Below, piece by piece: positions 48,720-59,924 of a stretch of DNA of 64,000 bases. Within the stretch, counting starts at the first letter, position 1. Every line of letters starts with the position of its first letter. A model generated the notes under the pieces. It was not told where the DNA came from and made no database searches. It was given only the letters and a program-made list of their open reading frames with translations. Both the position numbers and the translations under genes were made by a program. Origin of the DNA: Periconia sp. R9002 (lineage: Eukaryota; Ascomycota; Dothideomycetes; Pleosporales; Periconiaceae); assembly GCA_023627715.1 (NCBI GenBank), contig JAMAHW010000001.1:682001-746000 (forward strand), written 5' to 3'.

Positions 48720-49681
48720 ATGTTGGCTCATGGATTCTTCCTTGTGCATATTGTTCGAGACGTCCTAGTGGATGCATCACCTTCTTTCTCTCATTCTCCT
48801 TTCTTCTCCTTCTTACGGCTCTGACGAATCTTTTTGCTTGCTTGATTTTTTTCCCTTTTGTTTTACCTTGTATTTTCATTCCACAGGGGGTTTAGCATTT
48901 TGGATGGTTTCTCGTTACTTGTTTCGCACGGTTTACACTTCGTCACCTCTGTTGTTCGCAGCATGTCTTGTATGCGCTGGAGCTTCCGAGGTTCCTCTTT
49001 GTCAACTTCTTGTTTCCTATTTCACGCGGACTGTTTTGATGAGCATGCGAATGGCTTTTTCTTTTCCAGTTCGTCGTCGCAACAAGATTGGACAGATACA
49101 TTTTCTTGGTTCGGCTTAGGGGTTACAAAGGTGATTAAGAGCCGAAGATTCTACATCACTTACACTACGAGCTCCCAGCCTGTGGCTGCAGCTCCTCGCG
49201 TTCGTTTGTAACCTCATTGAAAGAGAAGAAGCGGAATCGTTGGCTCATACCGTCTCGCTTTGCTGCTGGATGGAATAGCTTATGAAAAAACAAACCTCAC
49301 ACAATCAAGTGGGTGGGTGAGCCATGTAGGATGAGAACCTAAATGACATCACACTCGTTTTTCATCAAACCAACTGCTTATTGACATATGTGATAATCCA
49401 AGCATCGAAGCGATATTATATGTCCGTATGCACGAGGACCAAGCTCTTGTTATGTGAAGATTGATTTGATGCTGTCCCTTGCCAGCCCATGAAGGCGGGG
49501 TGGGGTAGTTTGCATATGTAGGGCTGGAGGTGTCACGTCAAGCGCCGCGGGGCAGACGCGACCAAAAATTCTCCAGCTGCAATTGTCAATACTCAAGTAA
49601 GTGCGGCTGCATATGAGTCTTTTCTTGACGCTCATCTACTTTGGCGATTTCACTGTGATCTGTTAAATCGCTGCCATTACC
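48720..49681. other. 0.96-kb spacer
   Basis: It holds the 3' end of the previous gene (T-rich) and the promoter of the Bud32 gene. Short frames at 48772-49211 are T-rich noise in my view. Confidence 0.6.
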
Positions 49682-50641
49682 ATGGTTTCCCCTACTGCTG
49701 CAGCCATCGAACCTATTGCACCCGTCCGCGCTCCCACCCCACCACCCTCAAATCCATCTCGCCCTCTGCATACTCTGCCACCGCCTTTCACATCCTCAGA
49801 CTTACAGCTGCTTGCTCAAGGAGCAGAGGCACTTGTCTACAAAACGACATTTCTCACCCCGAATACACCATGCGTCGTCAAATACCGGCCCCCGAAGCCA
49901 TATCGGCATCCCACGCTCGATCGGCGGCTGACAAAAGCAAGGATATTGGCTGAAGCGAGAGTATTGGTTCGGGCTGGAAGAGAAGGAGTCAGCGTACCGA
50001 GGGTGCTGGGCGCGGACTGGGAAGCAGGCTGGCTGGTACTTGGGTGGGTGGGGGGAGGGAGTGTGCGGGCAGTTTTGGATGGATGGACGGAACGGGTGAA
50101 GAATCGGAGGAAGGAACACGAAGCGAGTACGGAAGACAAGCATCAAATCGAGCAAGAAAGCGACGGGATGAAGGGTGGAGGTATAGGTTATGCCGAAGAA
50201 GAAGAAGGCATGTTGGATCTCATGAGAAGAATCGGAAGTTGCATAGGTCATCTGCACTCCATTGGCATAGCACACGGTGACCTGACGACAAGCAACATTA
50301 TGCTCGAATCGCCCTCGGCCGATCTACATTCAACCACAAATGGACAGGCTTCTGTACCATCCTCGACCTCCTCGAGCTCTGCACTACCTTCCCTTGCTGG
50401 CGAGATAACGCTGATTGACTTTGGCCTAGCATCGCACATGGTTCCGCACTCGGCTGATGAAGAAGGAGCTGTCGATCTCTATGTCCTTGAGCGTGCATTT
50501 TCGGCCACTCATCCGGCAGCAGAATCACTATTTGCGGAGGTTTTGAAGGCGTATAGTCAGAGTTGGAAGGGGGCAAAGGGGGTCCTGAAAAGGCTCGAAG
50601 ACGTCAGATTGAGGGGAAGGAAAAGAAGTATGCTGGGATGA
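49682..50641 (+). CDS. BUD32: KEOPS/EKC complex kinase Bud32
   Basis: Bud32 is the small atypical kinase/ATPase of the KEOPS complex, which makes t6A37 in tRNAs and supports telomere upkeep. The gene has no intron and encodes 319 residues. After a Pro-rich 35-residue extension comes LLAQGAEALVYKT, the family's replacement for a glycine loop. Then follow Lys67 in CVVKYRPPKPYRHPTLDRRL, the catalytic block IAHGDLTTSNIML near residue 200, LIDFGLA near 247, and the C-terminal signature VRLRGRKRSMLG (starting VRLRGRKRSM). A charged insertion (about 140-170, rich in Glu and Lys) and a Ser-rich one between the catalytic and metal-binding loops enlarge it compared with yeast Bud32 (about 260). Confidence 0.96.
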   Translation: MVSPTAAAIEPIAPVRAPTPPPSNPSRPLHTLPPPFTSSDLQLLAQGAEALVYKTTFLTPNTPCVVKYRPPKPYRHPTLDRRLTKARILAEARVLVRAGREGVSVPRVLGADWEAGWLVLGWVGGGSVRAVLDGWTERVKNRRKEHEASTEDKHQIEQESDGMKGGGIGYAEEEEGMLDLMRRIGSCIGHLHSIGIAHGDLTTSNIMLESPSADLHSTTNGQASVPSSTSSSSALPSLAGEITLIDFGLASHMVPHSADEEGAVDLYVLERAFSATHPAAESLFAEVLKAYSQSWKGAKGVLKRLEDVRLRGRKRSMLG

Positions 50642-51668
50642 ACGTCAGAAAAAGACACAGAAATATGAAGGTTACATCCCACTTGTATCTTCAACTGCAT
50701 ACTGTTCTTTACGGGTAAACATTACTGCTTTGAGAATGTACACAGCACATGCATGCATACTACCGTCCGGTGTCATTGAGCAACGAACAGGCCTGTAAGT
50801 CTGTAACTTGCAACCTTGGAAGAAATCAGCCTAATGGATGAGTTGTCATGGACCAATCAATTACGACGAGCAATCGACGATCGATGCTCTTCCCTCGCTC
50901 CGAATTCTCCATGCTCTCACAATCAAGATTTTACTTCACCGCATTCCCACTAGCATCACTGGCAACCTTGCTATTGTTCCTTACATTTCGCTTCACTAAA
51001 TCCTCTTTCATTACCATTCTCAAGCTCTGGACGATACTCCTATCACGAGCCTGTCAGCTCGCGCTCGTCATACACATACCGCGCTGTCGGTAATCCCGAA
51101 ATGACAATCAGCTCACGCCACGTCCGTTCCTAGAACGTTGCAACTATGCATAGCAATCGGCCTGTATATCCATTGGTTAGTTCACCGGAAAATATGTGAA
51201 TCGTTACTTCCAGTCTTGGTATTGTTCCCACGTCAGTGGATGTGAGAACTGTCAGTGCAAGCCAGTGTAAGACAATAATAGGAAAATGAACAATACCAAG
51301 GGGCGAGCAACTTGCTCTCACATCGCACATACAACTATATATTTAGTTCCTGCTCCCTCTCCAGTTCTTGTACTCAAACTTCTATTTACTTCTTTACACA
51401 CCTTACTATACACTACTGCCACAGCCTGGCTTACCTATTTCTTCCTTCCACATCTACCGACCACCGAGCCATTCCACAACCTTGAGATATACGGACGAAC
51501 AGAACTATTCACCCGATTAATATTCCATCCATCCATTCAACTGTGCTACATTTGCATCGACTGAATCTCTCTACCTTCGGTACCGAAAAGATTTGCACAC
51601 GACTCCAAACCTTCACGATCGCTCATCCCAACACAAATTTCCAAGTCCAACGAGCAACTGAGCCCACC
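50642..51668. other. 1-kb spacer with a TATA-like site
   Basis: It holds the Bud32 3' end and the possible promoter of the small frame at 51669. The site CTATATATTTA at 51335-51345 lies about 330 bases before that frame. I see no gene in between. Confidence 0.5.
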
Positions 51669-52199
51669 ATGCTTCCGTTGTCGATACTTTTCCTCTGCCT
51701 ACTCGTCCATTTCAATAGCAACTCACCCACCTCTTCGACAACTGAGGCTATGGCGACCTCCTCCCTACCACTTTCCACACTCATGGTTTTGGCCATCGCC
51801 ACAGTTACAGCCAAGTACATCCACTGCTCATATGGAGCTACACAACGTAGCGGAGTCCTTCGCCTCGTCTCAAATCTCATCCCAACTTCCCCCACAACAC
51901 TAGCCATAAACTCTACGCGGAATATCCTCTCGTGCATCAAGGACCATCTCATCTACCAGAACAACTCGGAGCTATCTAGCATCGAGATCGATGACAAGGC
52001 TAAGGATAATGCCACCAACGATTCCGTCCACGAACAACACAACACTACCTCCACCATCACGGTACGCCCAACGAAGCGCTATCGCGTCTTTTCCAAGGCA
52101 ACGAAACCACCACGAACTCCGCGCCATGTTCCAACATACCTGCCACTTCACGACATCTCGGGTAGTCCCGCCCCCGGTATCAATTGTGTGGTTATGTAA
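51669..52199 (+). CDS. Possible small secreted or membrane protein ending in CVVM
   Basis: A 176-residue frame starts at an ATG in good context (CCACCATGC). It begins with a hydrophobic signal-like stretch (MLPLSILFLCLLVHF), has a second hydrophobic stretch (TLMVLAIATVTA, about 38-50), several N-x-S/T sites, and ends in NCVVM, which fits a CaaX prenylation box. Secretion and CaaX processing do not normally go together, so one of these signs is probably accidental, or the protein is a membrane anchor with a cytosolic tail. I recognise no family. The TATA-like site upstream and the CT-rich leader support a gene modestly. Confidence 0.35.
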   Translation: MLPLSILFLCLLVHFNSNSPTSSTTEAMATSSLPLSTLMVLAIATVTAKYIHCSYGATQRSGVLRLVSNLIPTSPTTLAINSTRNILSCIKDHLIYQNNSELSSIEIDDKAKDNATNDSVHEQHNTTSTITVRPTKRYRVFSKATKPPRTPRHVPTYLPLHDISGSPAPGINCVVM

Positions 52200-53708
52200 G
52201 GGTGTACACCTCCTTTACACACTTCACCAACCTTGGTGTCCTCTCGGTGGGGTTATTCATGTCGCTTGGGGAGATGGTGGGTAGCTCGACCGCTTGGTTG
52301 ATCTCTTGCTTGCAGAGAGTTGTACGTTTCATTGTTTCCCTTCAAGATCCGGGCTCAACTAACCCGCTGTTAGGCATGCCATCCCCTCCCCCACCCCTCA
52401 TTTTCCATACTGTGTCGTCTCCGGACCATTCAGTTCCCCCTTCTCTCCTACCTAAATAGCTAGCTAGCTACCTAACGAGCGAGGCTGGACTCATTCGCTC
52501 GGAGGAAAGATTTCCATCTCTTTTGGATAATATACAAGAACAGGAGGTCTTTCACACATGCGCCACACTCTGGTTGAATGGAAACTTGTGTACATACAAC
52601 AATGACGACCCCTATTCGTTCGTTCGTCAACTGCTCTCCTCTCTCATGATTACCGGTATAATGGGAGGTGGAGTTTGGGTGTTTCGGTTAATGTTGATGT
52701 GTTTGATATGAGTAATGAATTTCATGTCACTTTTCTACAATCTTTCTCTCTACTGCGAGTGGTGTTCTATGCCCGAGTCCATGTGATACACCTTCCGTCC
52801 TGCCAAGTGTTGGGCGTCGCGCGACTGCTATGGAAGGACGATGGAATGGTTTATTACTTACATGCCGTTGGTTGCTGGGGCTCGCAATCCTAGGATTTGA
52901 CTCCACTTCCAGTCGACGCCATTCAATGATTGCCATGCATCGGAACTCACTTTTTCTCCAGCGGAGAACCGCTCGAAGCACACATGGTTACGCACATACT
53001 GTGCGTATTCTTAAACATAGCAGTATGCTTATGTCTGCGATTTCATCTTCTATGGAATGGGTCATGAGGTTCGTGTTCGCTGTGTTCTGTGTGGACGTTC
53101 CTTCCTGGCCAGGGGCATTCGTGGGACCGTTCTTTGTGATTGATATATAGAGTTTGTGTGTGTGAAGATACCGTGAGCGGTCCAACTTATCAATCGCGAT
53201 GGCCAGCTTAGCTTCAACCTATAATTTACAAACTACGCTTAAGCTGATGAGGTAGACTGCTTCAAGCACATAGCCCGTCGAGTACAGGGTCTACCAACAT
53301 CCGCGGCACACAATCAAAGATACAAACTCTCGAGTTTGGCCCTACATAGCATCGCCTTAACACCCCACAACGCGACGACGAGAAGAAACAACCAGTAAAG
53401 TAAAACAAAGTGGGTTATCACAAACGCACATTTATGCCGTTGTGATTTGGGGGGGTATCATCTTTAACATACAAATTCACCATTCAGGTGTTATGTTTTT
53501 TTGAAAGAAAAAAAAGGCTGAAAATTCAAACCGCAAGGGCAATCAGGACTTTTTGTTCAGCACCTCAACTCCACCGTGTACCAGCCATCGATCTCCAACC
53601 GTCTTAGAGACAAGTCTCGAAAAACAACACCCGTTTCTCTTGAGAAACAATGTGAAAGTCCTCCCCCCTCCCTCCTCCCCTCCTACAACAACTCTCTACC
53701 ATCCCCGC
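52200..53708. other. 1.5-kb spacer between convergent frames
   Basis: No gene is supported. It contains the palindromic run TAGCTAGCTAGCTACCTA near 52457-52474 and T-rich or A-rich tracts near 53490-53515. Short frames have no recognisable product. Confidence 0.55.
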
Positions 53709-55292
53709 TCAGAAGAACACATTCTCGTACTCCCACTGCTCCAACATCTTGTTCTCCTCCTCTGCCCTCACCCCGGCAGCCATATTGTTCAACATCCCAG
53801 CAACGCCCTTCTTCTGCGGAGAGTGAGGAGCAGCGCCACCATCCTCGCAACCGGTGTTGTATTCCGGGTCGTCCTCGATGTCCGACCAGTCCGGCAGCGC
53901 GTCGAAGGATGCCTTGCTCATGAAGGCGGGGTGTCGTTCGTTCGTAGCGGAGACACCCTTACCCTTATCCTTTCCGCCCTTCTCGGGACTCGAGAGAGAC
54001 TGACTCGAAAGGACCGAGGGTGGGCTTGCCTCGAACATAGTGAGCAGCTTCAAGATTTGATAATTGTTCTTGGGTCGCGGGGCCAGGATCTCGCAGGTGC
54101 TGGCGGCTCGGTTCGCGCGCAAGGGGAACTGTGCGTCGAAGCTGTTGACGAAGGAGGCGGCGGTGTTGTCCTCGTCAGTGTCTGATGAAGAAGAAGGATC
54201 GAAGGCCGAGGTCGGGTTTGGGAGAGTGGCTGGACCCGCGGACTCGGCTTCGTCGTCTGCTTCGTTGTTTGCTTCCTCGTCGGTGTCGTACTCCGGGTCG
54301 AAGTGGAAGCTCAGATGGCTGTTTTTGGAAGAACTGGCGTCGGCTTGAGTGCCTGCTTCCTCGTCGGTGTCGTCGTCGGGGTTGTAGTGGAAGCTTAGGT
54401 GGCTGTTCTTCGAGGAGGCGGCGTCTACTCCATTGCTTGCTTCCTCGTCTGTGTCATCTTCGGGATTGTAGTGGAAGCCCAGATGACTATCTTTCAAGGA
54501 GCTGGCGTCTGCTTCTTTGGCAGGGGAGTTGCCGTGTGCGCAGCTACCGATATTCTGATCGGAGGAACTGTCGTCGGCAACAAGATCGAGATACTCCGCG
54601 GGCGAGATACCGTCGGAGGAATCGTAAAGAAGGGGCCGGAGTGAGATAGCCGAGTCTGGCTTTTGATCACTTTCATGCTCAGTCTCAAGTTTGATCTGCT
54701 TAGCCAGTTCCACCTTATCTTCTTTCTCATTCTTGGAATCTGGATGCTCCTCCTCTTGAACCTCAACGATAGAGTTTTCGTGCTCCGATTCATCATCGCG
54801 ATGTGTCTCGTGGACGACTCTAATGGTCTTACCTTGGTAGCCGGAAGTATCATCATTATCTGTCAAAATCCTGTTATCGCCAGCATGAAGCGTGGAGTCT
54901 GTCACAAAGCCATCGCGGTTCAAGTTCTGCGGGATCACAACTCCGACATCACCATTAGCTTTGTGATAACGGTCTGCAAGAACGTATCCAATCCGTCGGG
55001 CCTTCTTCTCACTTGGCGAAAGAGGTGTTGATCCTGTCGTATCTTTGTATGATGCCACAGCAGAAGGTGTAGGGCGAGTGTAGTTGCGCCTCTCGGAGGT
55101 GATGAAACTGTTCGTGCCTTTGCTTCCGGAAAATGCCGCGGGTGGTTTGAGAACCGCAAGCGGCGGGCGACGCACCAGCTTTGCAGATTGGCGTGGGTAC
55201 GATCGTAACATGGGAGAGGCAGTGTGCTTGTTGGACTTCTTGGGTTGTTTCCGTTTGAATATTTTCCTGAAGAATTTAAGTATGGACGACAT
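53709..55292 (-). CDS. Acidic repeat protein with three 28-residue tandem repeats, unknown
   Basis: A single frame of 527 residues starts at the ATG at 55290-55292. The N-terminus (MSSILKFFRKIFKRKQPKK) is a basic, amphipathic stretch that could bind membranes. The middle is highly acidic. Residues 262-289, 290-317 and 318-345 are three tandem 28-residue repeats built on D-A-S-S-x-K-x-SHLxFH, then [Y/F]-[N/D]-P-[E/D]-x-DTDEEA; a weaker fourth unit (AFDPSSSSDTDED) follows near 363-375. The DTDEE motifs are good casein kinase 2 type sites. The C-terminal part has LPDWSDIEDDPEYNTG and a final helix. No known domain is visible. Probably a lineage-specific scaffold or regulatory protein; the function is unknown. 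Confidence 0.82.
   Translation of the reverse strand: MSSILKFFRKIFKRKQPKKSNKHTASPMLRSYPRQSAKLVRRPPLAVLKPPAAFSGSKGTNSFITSERRNYTRPTPSAVASYKDTTGSTPLSPSEKKARRIGYVLADRYHKANGDVGVVIPQNLNRDGFVTDSTLHAGDNRILTDNDDTSGYQGKTIRVVHETHRDDESEHENSIVEVQEEEHPDSKNEKEDKVELAKQIKLETEHESDQKPDSAISLRPLLYDSSDGISPAEYLDLVADDSSSDQNIGSCAHGNSPAKEADASSLKDSHLGFHYNPEDDTDEEASNGVDAASSKNSHLSFHYNPDDDTDEEAGTQADASSSKNSHLSFHFDPEYDTDEEANNEADDEAESAGPATLPNPTSAFDPSSSSDTDEDNTAASFVNSFDAQFPLRANRAASTCEILAPRPKNNYQILKLLTMFEASPPSVLSSQSLSSPEKGGKDKGKGVSATNERHPAFMSKASFDALPDWSDIEDDPEYNTGCEDGGAAPHSPQKKGVAGMLNNMAAGVRAEEENKMLEQWEYENVFF
54258..54509 (-). repeat. Three in-frame 84-bp tandem repeats inside the acidic protein gene
   Basis: Exact multiples of 28 codons with no gaps; the units agree at roughly three quarters of residues, most strongly in the SHLxFH and DTDEEA blocks. 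Confidence 0.9.
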
Positions 55293-56706
55293 TGTCAGGG
55301 ATAAGGCATGAGCCAGGAATTGGGGCCGGTTAGATATGTGTGTCTAGCAAAGGTTGTTCAGGGAGTGGTATGTTTGGAACAAGAGCCGATTAGGTTCCTC
55401 GTAGTGAATCCAGTTGATTTGTTGATCCAACTCGATGACAGGATGGTCGAGGCACAACCGAGTACCGGCGGTGGTTGTAGGGGCAAGTAACCTTGGGCAA
55501 CCGTCGTCAGGGAAGGATGAGGTGGGTTGAGGTGGATGCTTTGTTTTGTTCAACCCGATGGAATCGAGGCGGGTTGTTTGTAGCACTGTTGTGCTGTGCG
55601 TTTGTTACCACCAACACGCGCCAAGGGCGTGGAATGCCGTAGCCAGTGGGCAACGATGTATCTAAAAAGGTTAGAGTTTTGAGTGCAAAAGTAGGTATTG
55701 CAATATATAAAGAGGGGTCGCAGAGTGCAATTGAGTGCAGACAGTGTACGCTGTTCAAATTGAACCAGTGTACAAAGGTAGGGTTGAGCAAAGGGCGAAG
55801 AGAGGTGGGGGGGGGAGGGGAAAGGGAGGCATCACAACTGAGGGCTCTATATGATGAGTGAGGCTATGGTGCTGATCACGTGAAATCGGTGAGTGAACGG
55901 TCGAGTGCACCTATATCGAGTCTTGGCGGTCACTGTTCAATGTTCGGGAGTGAAAGACTCACAGCAACCGGTTGAAGCATGCAACCTATAGGGGAGACTG
56001 TTTACATCTTATTTCAATAGGTATTGGGATTAAGATAATTAAAGTACGCCAATTACTTGACCTCCTCGGCGTGGTGTGGGGGATGACTAGCTCATGACGA
56101 CAGTGGGTGAGCAGCAGTGCGGGAGTGCTGAAAGACCAAAGTGCTCTAACATAACTCTATTTGCGACTGCGATATTCTGCGTAAATGTCACAATGATACT
56201 ATCAACACGCAGTCGTCCTGTCAATCAGCATACAGATTCAAGTTTGATGCAGAGACAGGCAGAGTCTTAGCAATCGCAACATCCAATGTTTAGGAGTACA
56301 TAGTATAAGAAATGAAAACATTTGTATTCCAATACCATCGAGTAATAATCATTTGGACGTGGACATACTGACTACACTGCAGGAGCTTAGCAATTGTGGA
56401 TCACGCTAAATTGGATACTAACTTGCGGTAACTGATCGTTTGCTAGCCAAGGATACACTTATCTATGCATCTACAGTTCTGCTATAAACACAAAACACTT
56501 GAGGATTGAGTGAGTAACAAAAAAGGTCACTGTTAGGTAGTCAATTGCGACCACCTGCACAAGTAACTGCACATGCACGTGAGTCACACGATCCCCGACT
56601 AAAGTCAACATACAGAACACAAGGAAATGATAAGAAATGTAGGCAAAGGTCCGGTCACTCGTGCATTGACCATACAAAATACCCCATTTGCTAGTATAAG
56701 CGTTGA
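55293..56706. other. 1.4-kb spacer
   Basis: It holds the promoter of the acidic repeat protein gene (right of 55292) and the 3' end of the minus-strand gene at 56707. A G-rich tract lies at 55806-55820. I see no gene or RNA. Confidence 0.6.
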
Positions 56707-57680
56707 TCAATGATCCCAATACGCAGTTTTCCGCTGAGATGCCAGCGATTCTATTCGTTGCGCTTCATGCCCTGGGAGTTTCACAATTGAACCCCACTCA
56801 GCGGCTGCGTCCGCAAAGTCGACCATATCCCTGATCTCCTCTGTCATAATGATTAGATCGATTGTACATAAACTCGGGCAAGGGACCACTTACTATCGCT
56901 CAATCGTTGAAGTCCATAGGGCTCGGGAATTGGATTCATATGTGTGAAAGCTAGTGGATACTTCGGCTGCTTTATGAAATGGCTGATGATGACAGGCCAT
57001 GTTTTGGCAAAATCATCTATGCTACGGCCTCTGAGCTCTGCTAAGTCGTTATCGGCAGTGAAGTATGAGAGAAACCAGTCGATCCAGGCTGCGTCTGCGT
57101 CCTTTTCCGGATAAGGGCTGAGCTTATCCATCAGGCGCCTGGCTAGACGAAGCACGAAAAGTCCGACAATCATAAATTCTGGACGACTTCCTTGAGGTTT
57201 CGGACCTTGAGAAGGTGACTCTTCTCTCCCTTGCAAAGGTCCCGTCGATCTTGACCGGCGCTGAAGATTTTCATCCACTAGCCGCCGATGGTGTCTTGTC
57301 GCCCGTTGCTCATAGTCGTCATAAGTTTCAATCGGTCGAACAGGTCGTCTCGTAGCATCTCGATCTTGAATACCGCGCAATTGCGTACTGTGTACGGGGA
57401 CTTCACGGCCCCCCGCCCTACCGTAGGTAGAGATATTGTCTCCCTGCGTCGTACGAAGTGACGACGACCCCATAGAAAGATGACGAAAACGGTTTTCAAG
57501 AGGACCGAGTGTTTGTGAAAGTTGGTCATGATTCTCGAGAGTATTGTAGCTATGCGGGAGCGGTGACGTAGCAAAGGTACGTGGTTGACGACTGTGCGAC
57601 GCGCTTTCCACCCACCGTTGGGAGTGCCCACGATCTAGCCCCGGGGTGTGGGATCGGTACGTGTATTGGTCTTGAGTCAT
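56707..57680 (-). CDS. Hypothetical protein, Arg-rich N-terminus and small folded C-terminus
   Basis: Exon 1 runs 57680-56894 and exon 2 runs 56840-56707 across a 53-bp intron (GTAAGT...ATGACAG), giving 306 residues from MTQDQYTYRSHTPG. The first 165 residues are disordered and rich in Arg, Ser, Gln and His. The remainder looks folded: EFMIVGLFVLRLARRLMDKL, DAAWIDWFLSYFTADNDLAEL, DFAKTWPVIISHFIKQP, then across the splice LSDKEIRDMVDFADAAAEWG. I recognise no family. The join is supported by good splice sites and by the stop of exon 1 shortly after the donor. The start could be further upstream only with a non-ATG codon. Confidence 0.7.
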
Positions 57681-58819
57681 ATTGTAACAAAGATACACTG
57701 CTTCGGTCGGTGTATTTCGAGCGGGAGGTGACGAAGGAAGATCTGGTTGCTATTAAATGGTTGAGTGTTGTCTGTGCGGGTTAGTAACAGCGCAAACGCG
57801 CGAACATGAATGAAAGTGCGACCGTGACAGCCTGCCCATTCAATGTAGCAAAATCATCGCGACCCGCTGACGGTGACTGAGAAGATATTCACAGCCCTTT
57901 GCTTTTATTTTGTTGATCGTCAGTTTTGGGCGGGTAGAGACAAGGATCTTTGTAGAAAGTACATTTCGATACAGGGGAATGGTTAGAACAAGGAGGGAGC
58001 CCGGTCTGCAGAGTACATCGAAGAATGCCTAATTTAGTGAATGAAGTGAAAATGGAGCTCTACGTGTACCAGATTATTTGTCTATGTGATACTGCGTGAA
58101 CAACACATGTATATGTACAAATCGATGAAAGATAGCTGGGCGGAGTAGTTGCAGAAAGTTCTTCACATTAGAGTGAGCAGTGATTTATTTTGCAGTTGCC
58201 ATGATTTGATTCAAACACAGTAAGCTGTGGCTATGATTCTGTGTATGCCAAATGGTAGTGGAGTCATTCGGCCCTTTTGGATCGGACATCACGTGAGGAT
58301 GAACCCCAGCCTTGGAACGATTGATGGTTTGTCGATCTCCAGACCATTATTAGCAATATACGCAGATCACATTGCCCTTGCATAAGATGATGTATGTCTC
58401 AAATGCCTCAAAACATGATGAGAACGTTCTTCCCACAGCACAGCACACATGAGCCGCACGCGGACATGCAGCGCGCCCACGAGGCTTCTCGCTTCGGAAT
58501 CGGAACGGGGTTAGCCCAGGGAAATTGCATCATTCCCTCCAGCCCGTTTCTTACGCCAGACACAAGGTGACCTGGTGCCTAACATGTGCGTTTCTTCGTG
58601 CCTAGTGCAAGGCCACAACTGAGACCTATTGGCACGTGGGGGAAGCGTCTGTCCAAAGGTTGTCGCCTGGTGGCGTGCATGTTTGCTTAAGAGACCATTC
58701 ACCCCTTCCAACGATATTGACATACGCCCTTGGTCTACCAACAGTAAGCCGATCCGCTCTGTCGCCACTCGATTAACCAGACTGCCGATAGCAGACCGCA
58801 TCTTCTCACACCACGCACC
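57681..58819. other. 1.1-kb spacer between divergent genes
   Basis: It holds the promoters of the minus-strand hypothetical gene and of the heme oxygenase gene. I see no gene, repeat or RNA in it. Confidence 0.6.
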
Positions 58820-59924
58820 ATGACAATAGAAAAGGCCTTGCACGTCTCCTTGCCAGACGAAATCAACACGGCCACTCGGTACGTCTCGTCATCCCTACCG
58901 TAGGCGCAACAGCATACACTAACAGAAGACTAGGAGTCTGCACACAGATCTGAACCGCCTGATAACGTCGCGACTTCCCCTCGCTCTACCGCCATTTTCC
59001 ACCGACCCTACGCTGTATAGAACCGGCCTTCTCCATTTTGCGCACATCTTCCTGACTTTTGAGTCGCTATGGTCCGATCTTCTTCCCCCCACCTCCCCAG
59101 GTGCTCCAGGCTCCCCACCTATATCTCCACTTTTATCATTTCTCCTCGTAAACCCCTACGCAGAGCCTGAGCTATTCACATCGCCACCCCCGCCACAAAT
59201 AGTAGAGTTTCTACAGACCCTACGACCAAAAGGCCTGGTTCGATCCGGAAGACTAAAGAAGGATCTGGAATATCTGACCGGACTACATCCAACAGACTTT
59301 GATGTCATGCTCTCGCAGTATCCAGGCGACCAGGTAGCAGAGTTCTGTGCACATATTCGAAGGCGAGTAGGCAGCAAGCCACACGTGTTGGTGGCGTATG
59401 CCTGGTGCTTCTACATGGCTGTATTTTCAGGAGGACGTTGGATTCGAGGAGAGTTGCTGAAAGCTGGAAATGATTTCTGGACAAAAGGGCTGGAGGTAGG
59501 CGAGGGGTACCCTGACGAGAAAGTCAGGTTGCAAAACGTCGGCCTTTCGTTTTGGTCATTCCCTGGCGAACACGATGGACTCGACATCAAAGAGGCATTC
59601 AAGAGCCGGCTGACATCTGCTGAAGCCCTCTTCACCCCCGAAGAGCGAATCGACATCGTGGAAGAAGCAAAGATCATTTTCCGTCTTAGCGCCAACCTCG
59701 TTCATGAGCTTGATAAGCAGCTCGACACTGACTTAAGTCAGCTCAAGCATATTTCAGCAACACAGCATCACGGTTCCGGGGCAAAGCTAGGAGACAAGGC
59801 AGTCACAACGGGGAAACCTTTGGCGCCTAGCACGTGGCTTCATCATCGGAAGGTCACTGGAGTCATGGTCATTCTGGCGTTGGGGTGCCTAGCATATGCT
59901 ACATTGTTACGTTCGGCGTATTGA
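58820..59924 (+). CDS. hmxA: Heme oxygenase-like protein with C-terminal membrane anchor
   Basis: Heme oxygenases open the heme ring to give biliverdin, CO and iron; fungal forms also supply the chromophore precursor for phytochrome and take part in iron reuse. Exon 1 (58820-58878) and exon 2 (58934-59924) join mid-codon to give 349 residues. The N-terminus reads NTATRSLHTDLNRLI, with the likely proximal heme ligand His23. Further family features are LLHFAHIFLTFESLW, VAYAWCFYMAVFSGGRWIRGEL with the Gly-rich distal helix, and IVEEAKIIFRLSANLVHELD. The last 23 residues (VMVILALGCLAYATLL) form a tail anchor, placing the enzyme on ER or mitochondrial outer membrane facing the cytosol. A Pro/Ser loop near 62-75 is extra relative to animal enzymes. 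Confidence 0.9.

Noticed and set aside
52184..53150. Several short frames on both strands
   Set aside because: Overlapping frames of 60-106 codons without motifs, splice partners or good start contexts.
53553..54185. Plus-strand frame of 210 codons
   Set aside because: It is antisense to the acidic repeat protein gene, which has clear in-frame repeats and thus decides the strand.
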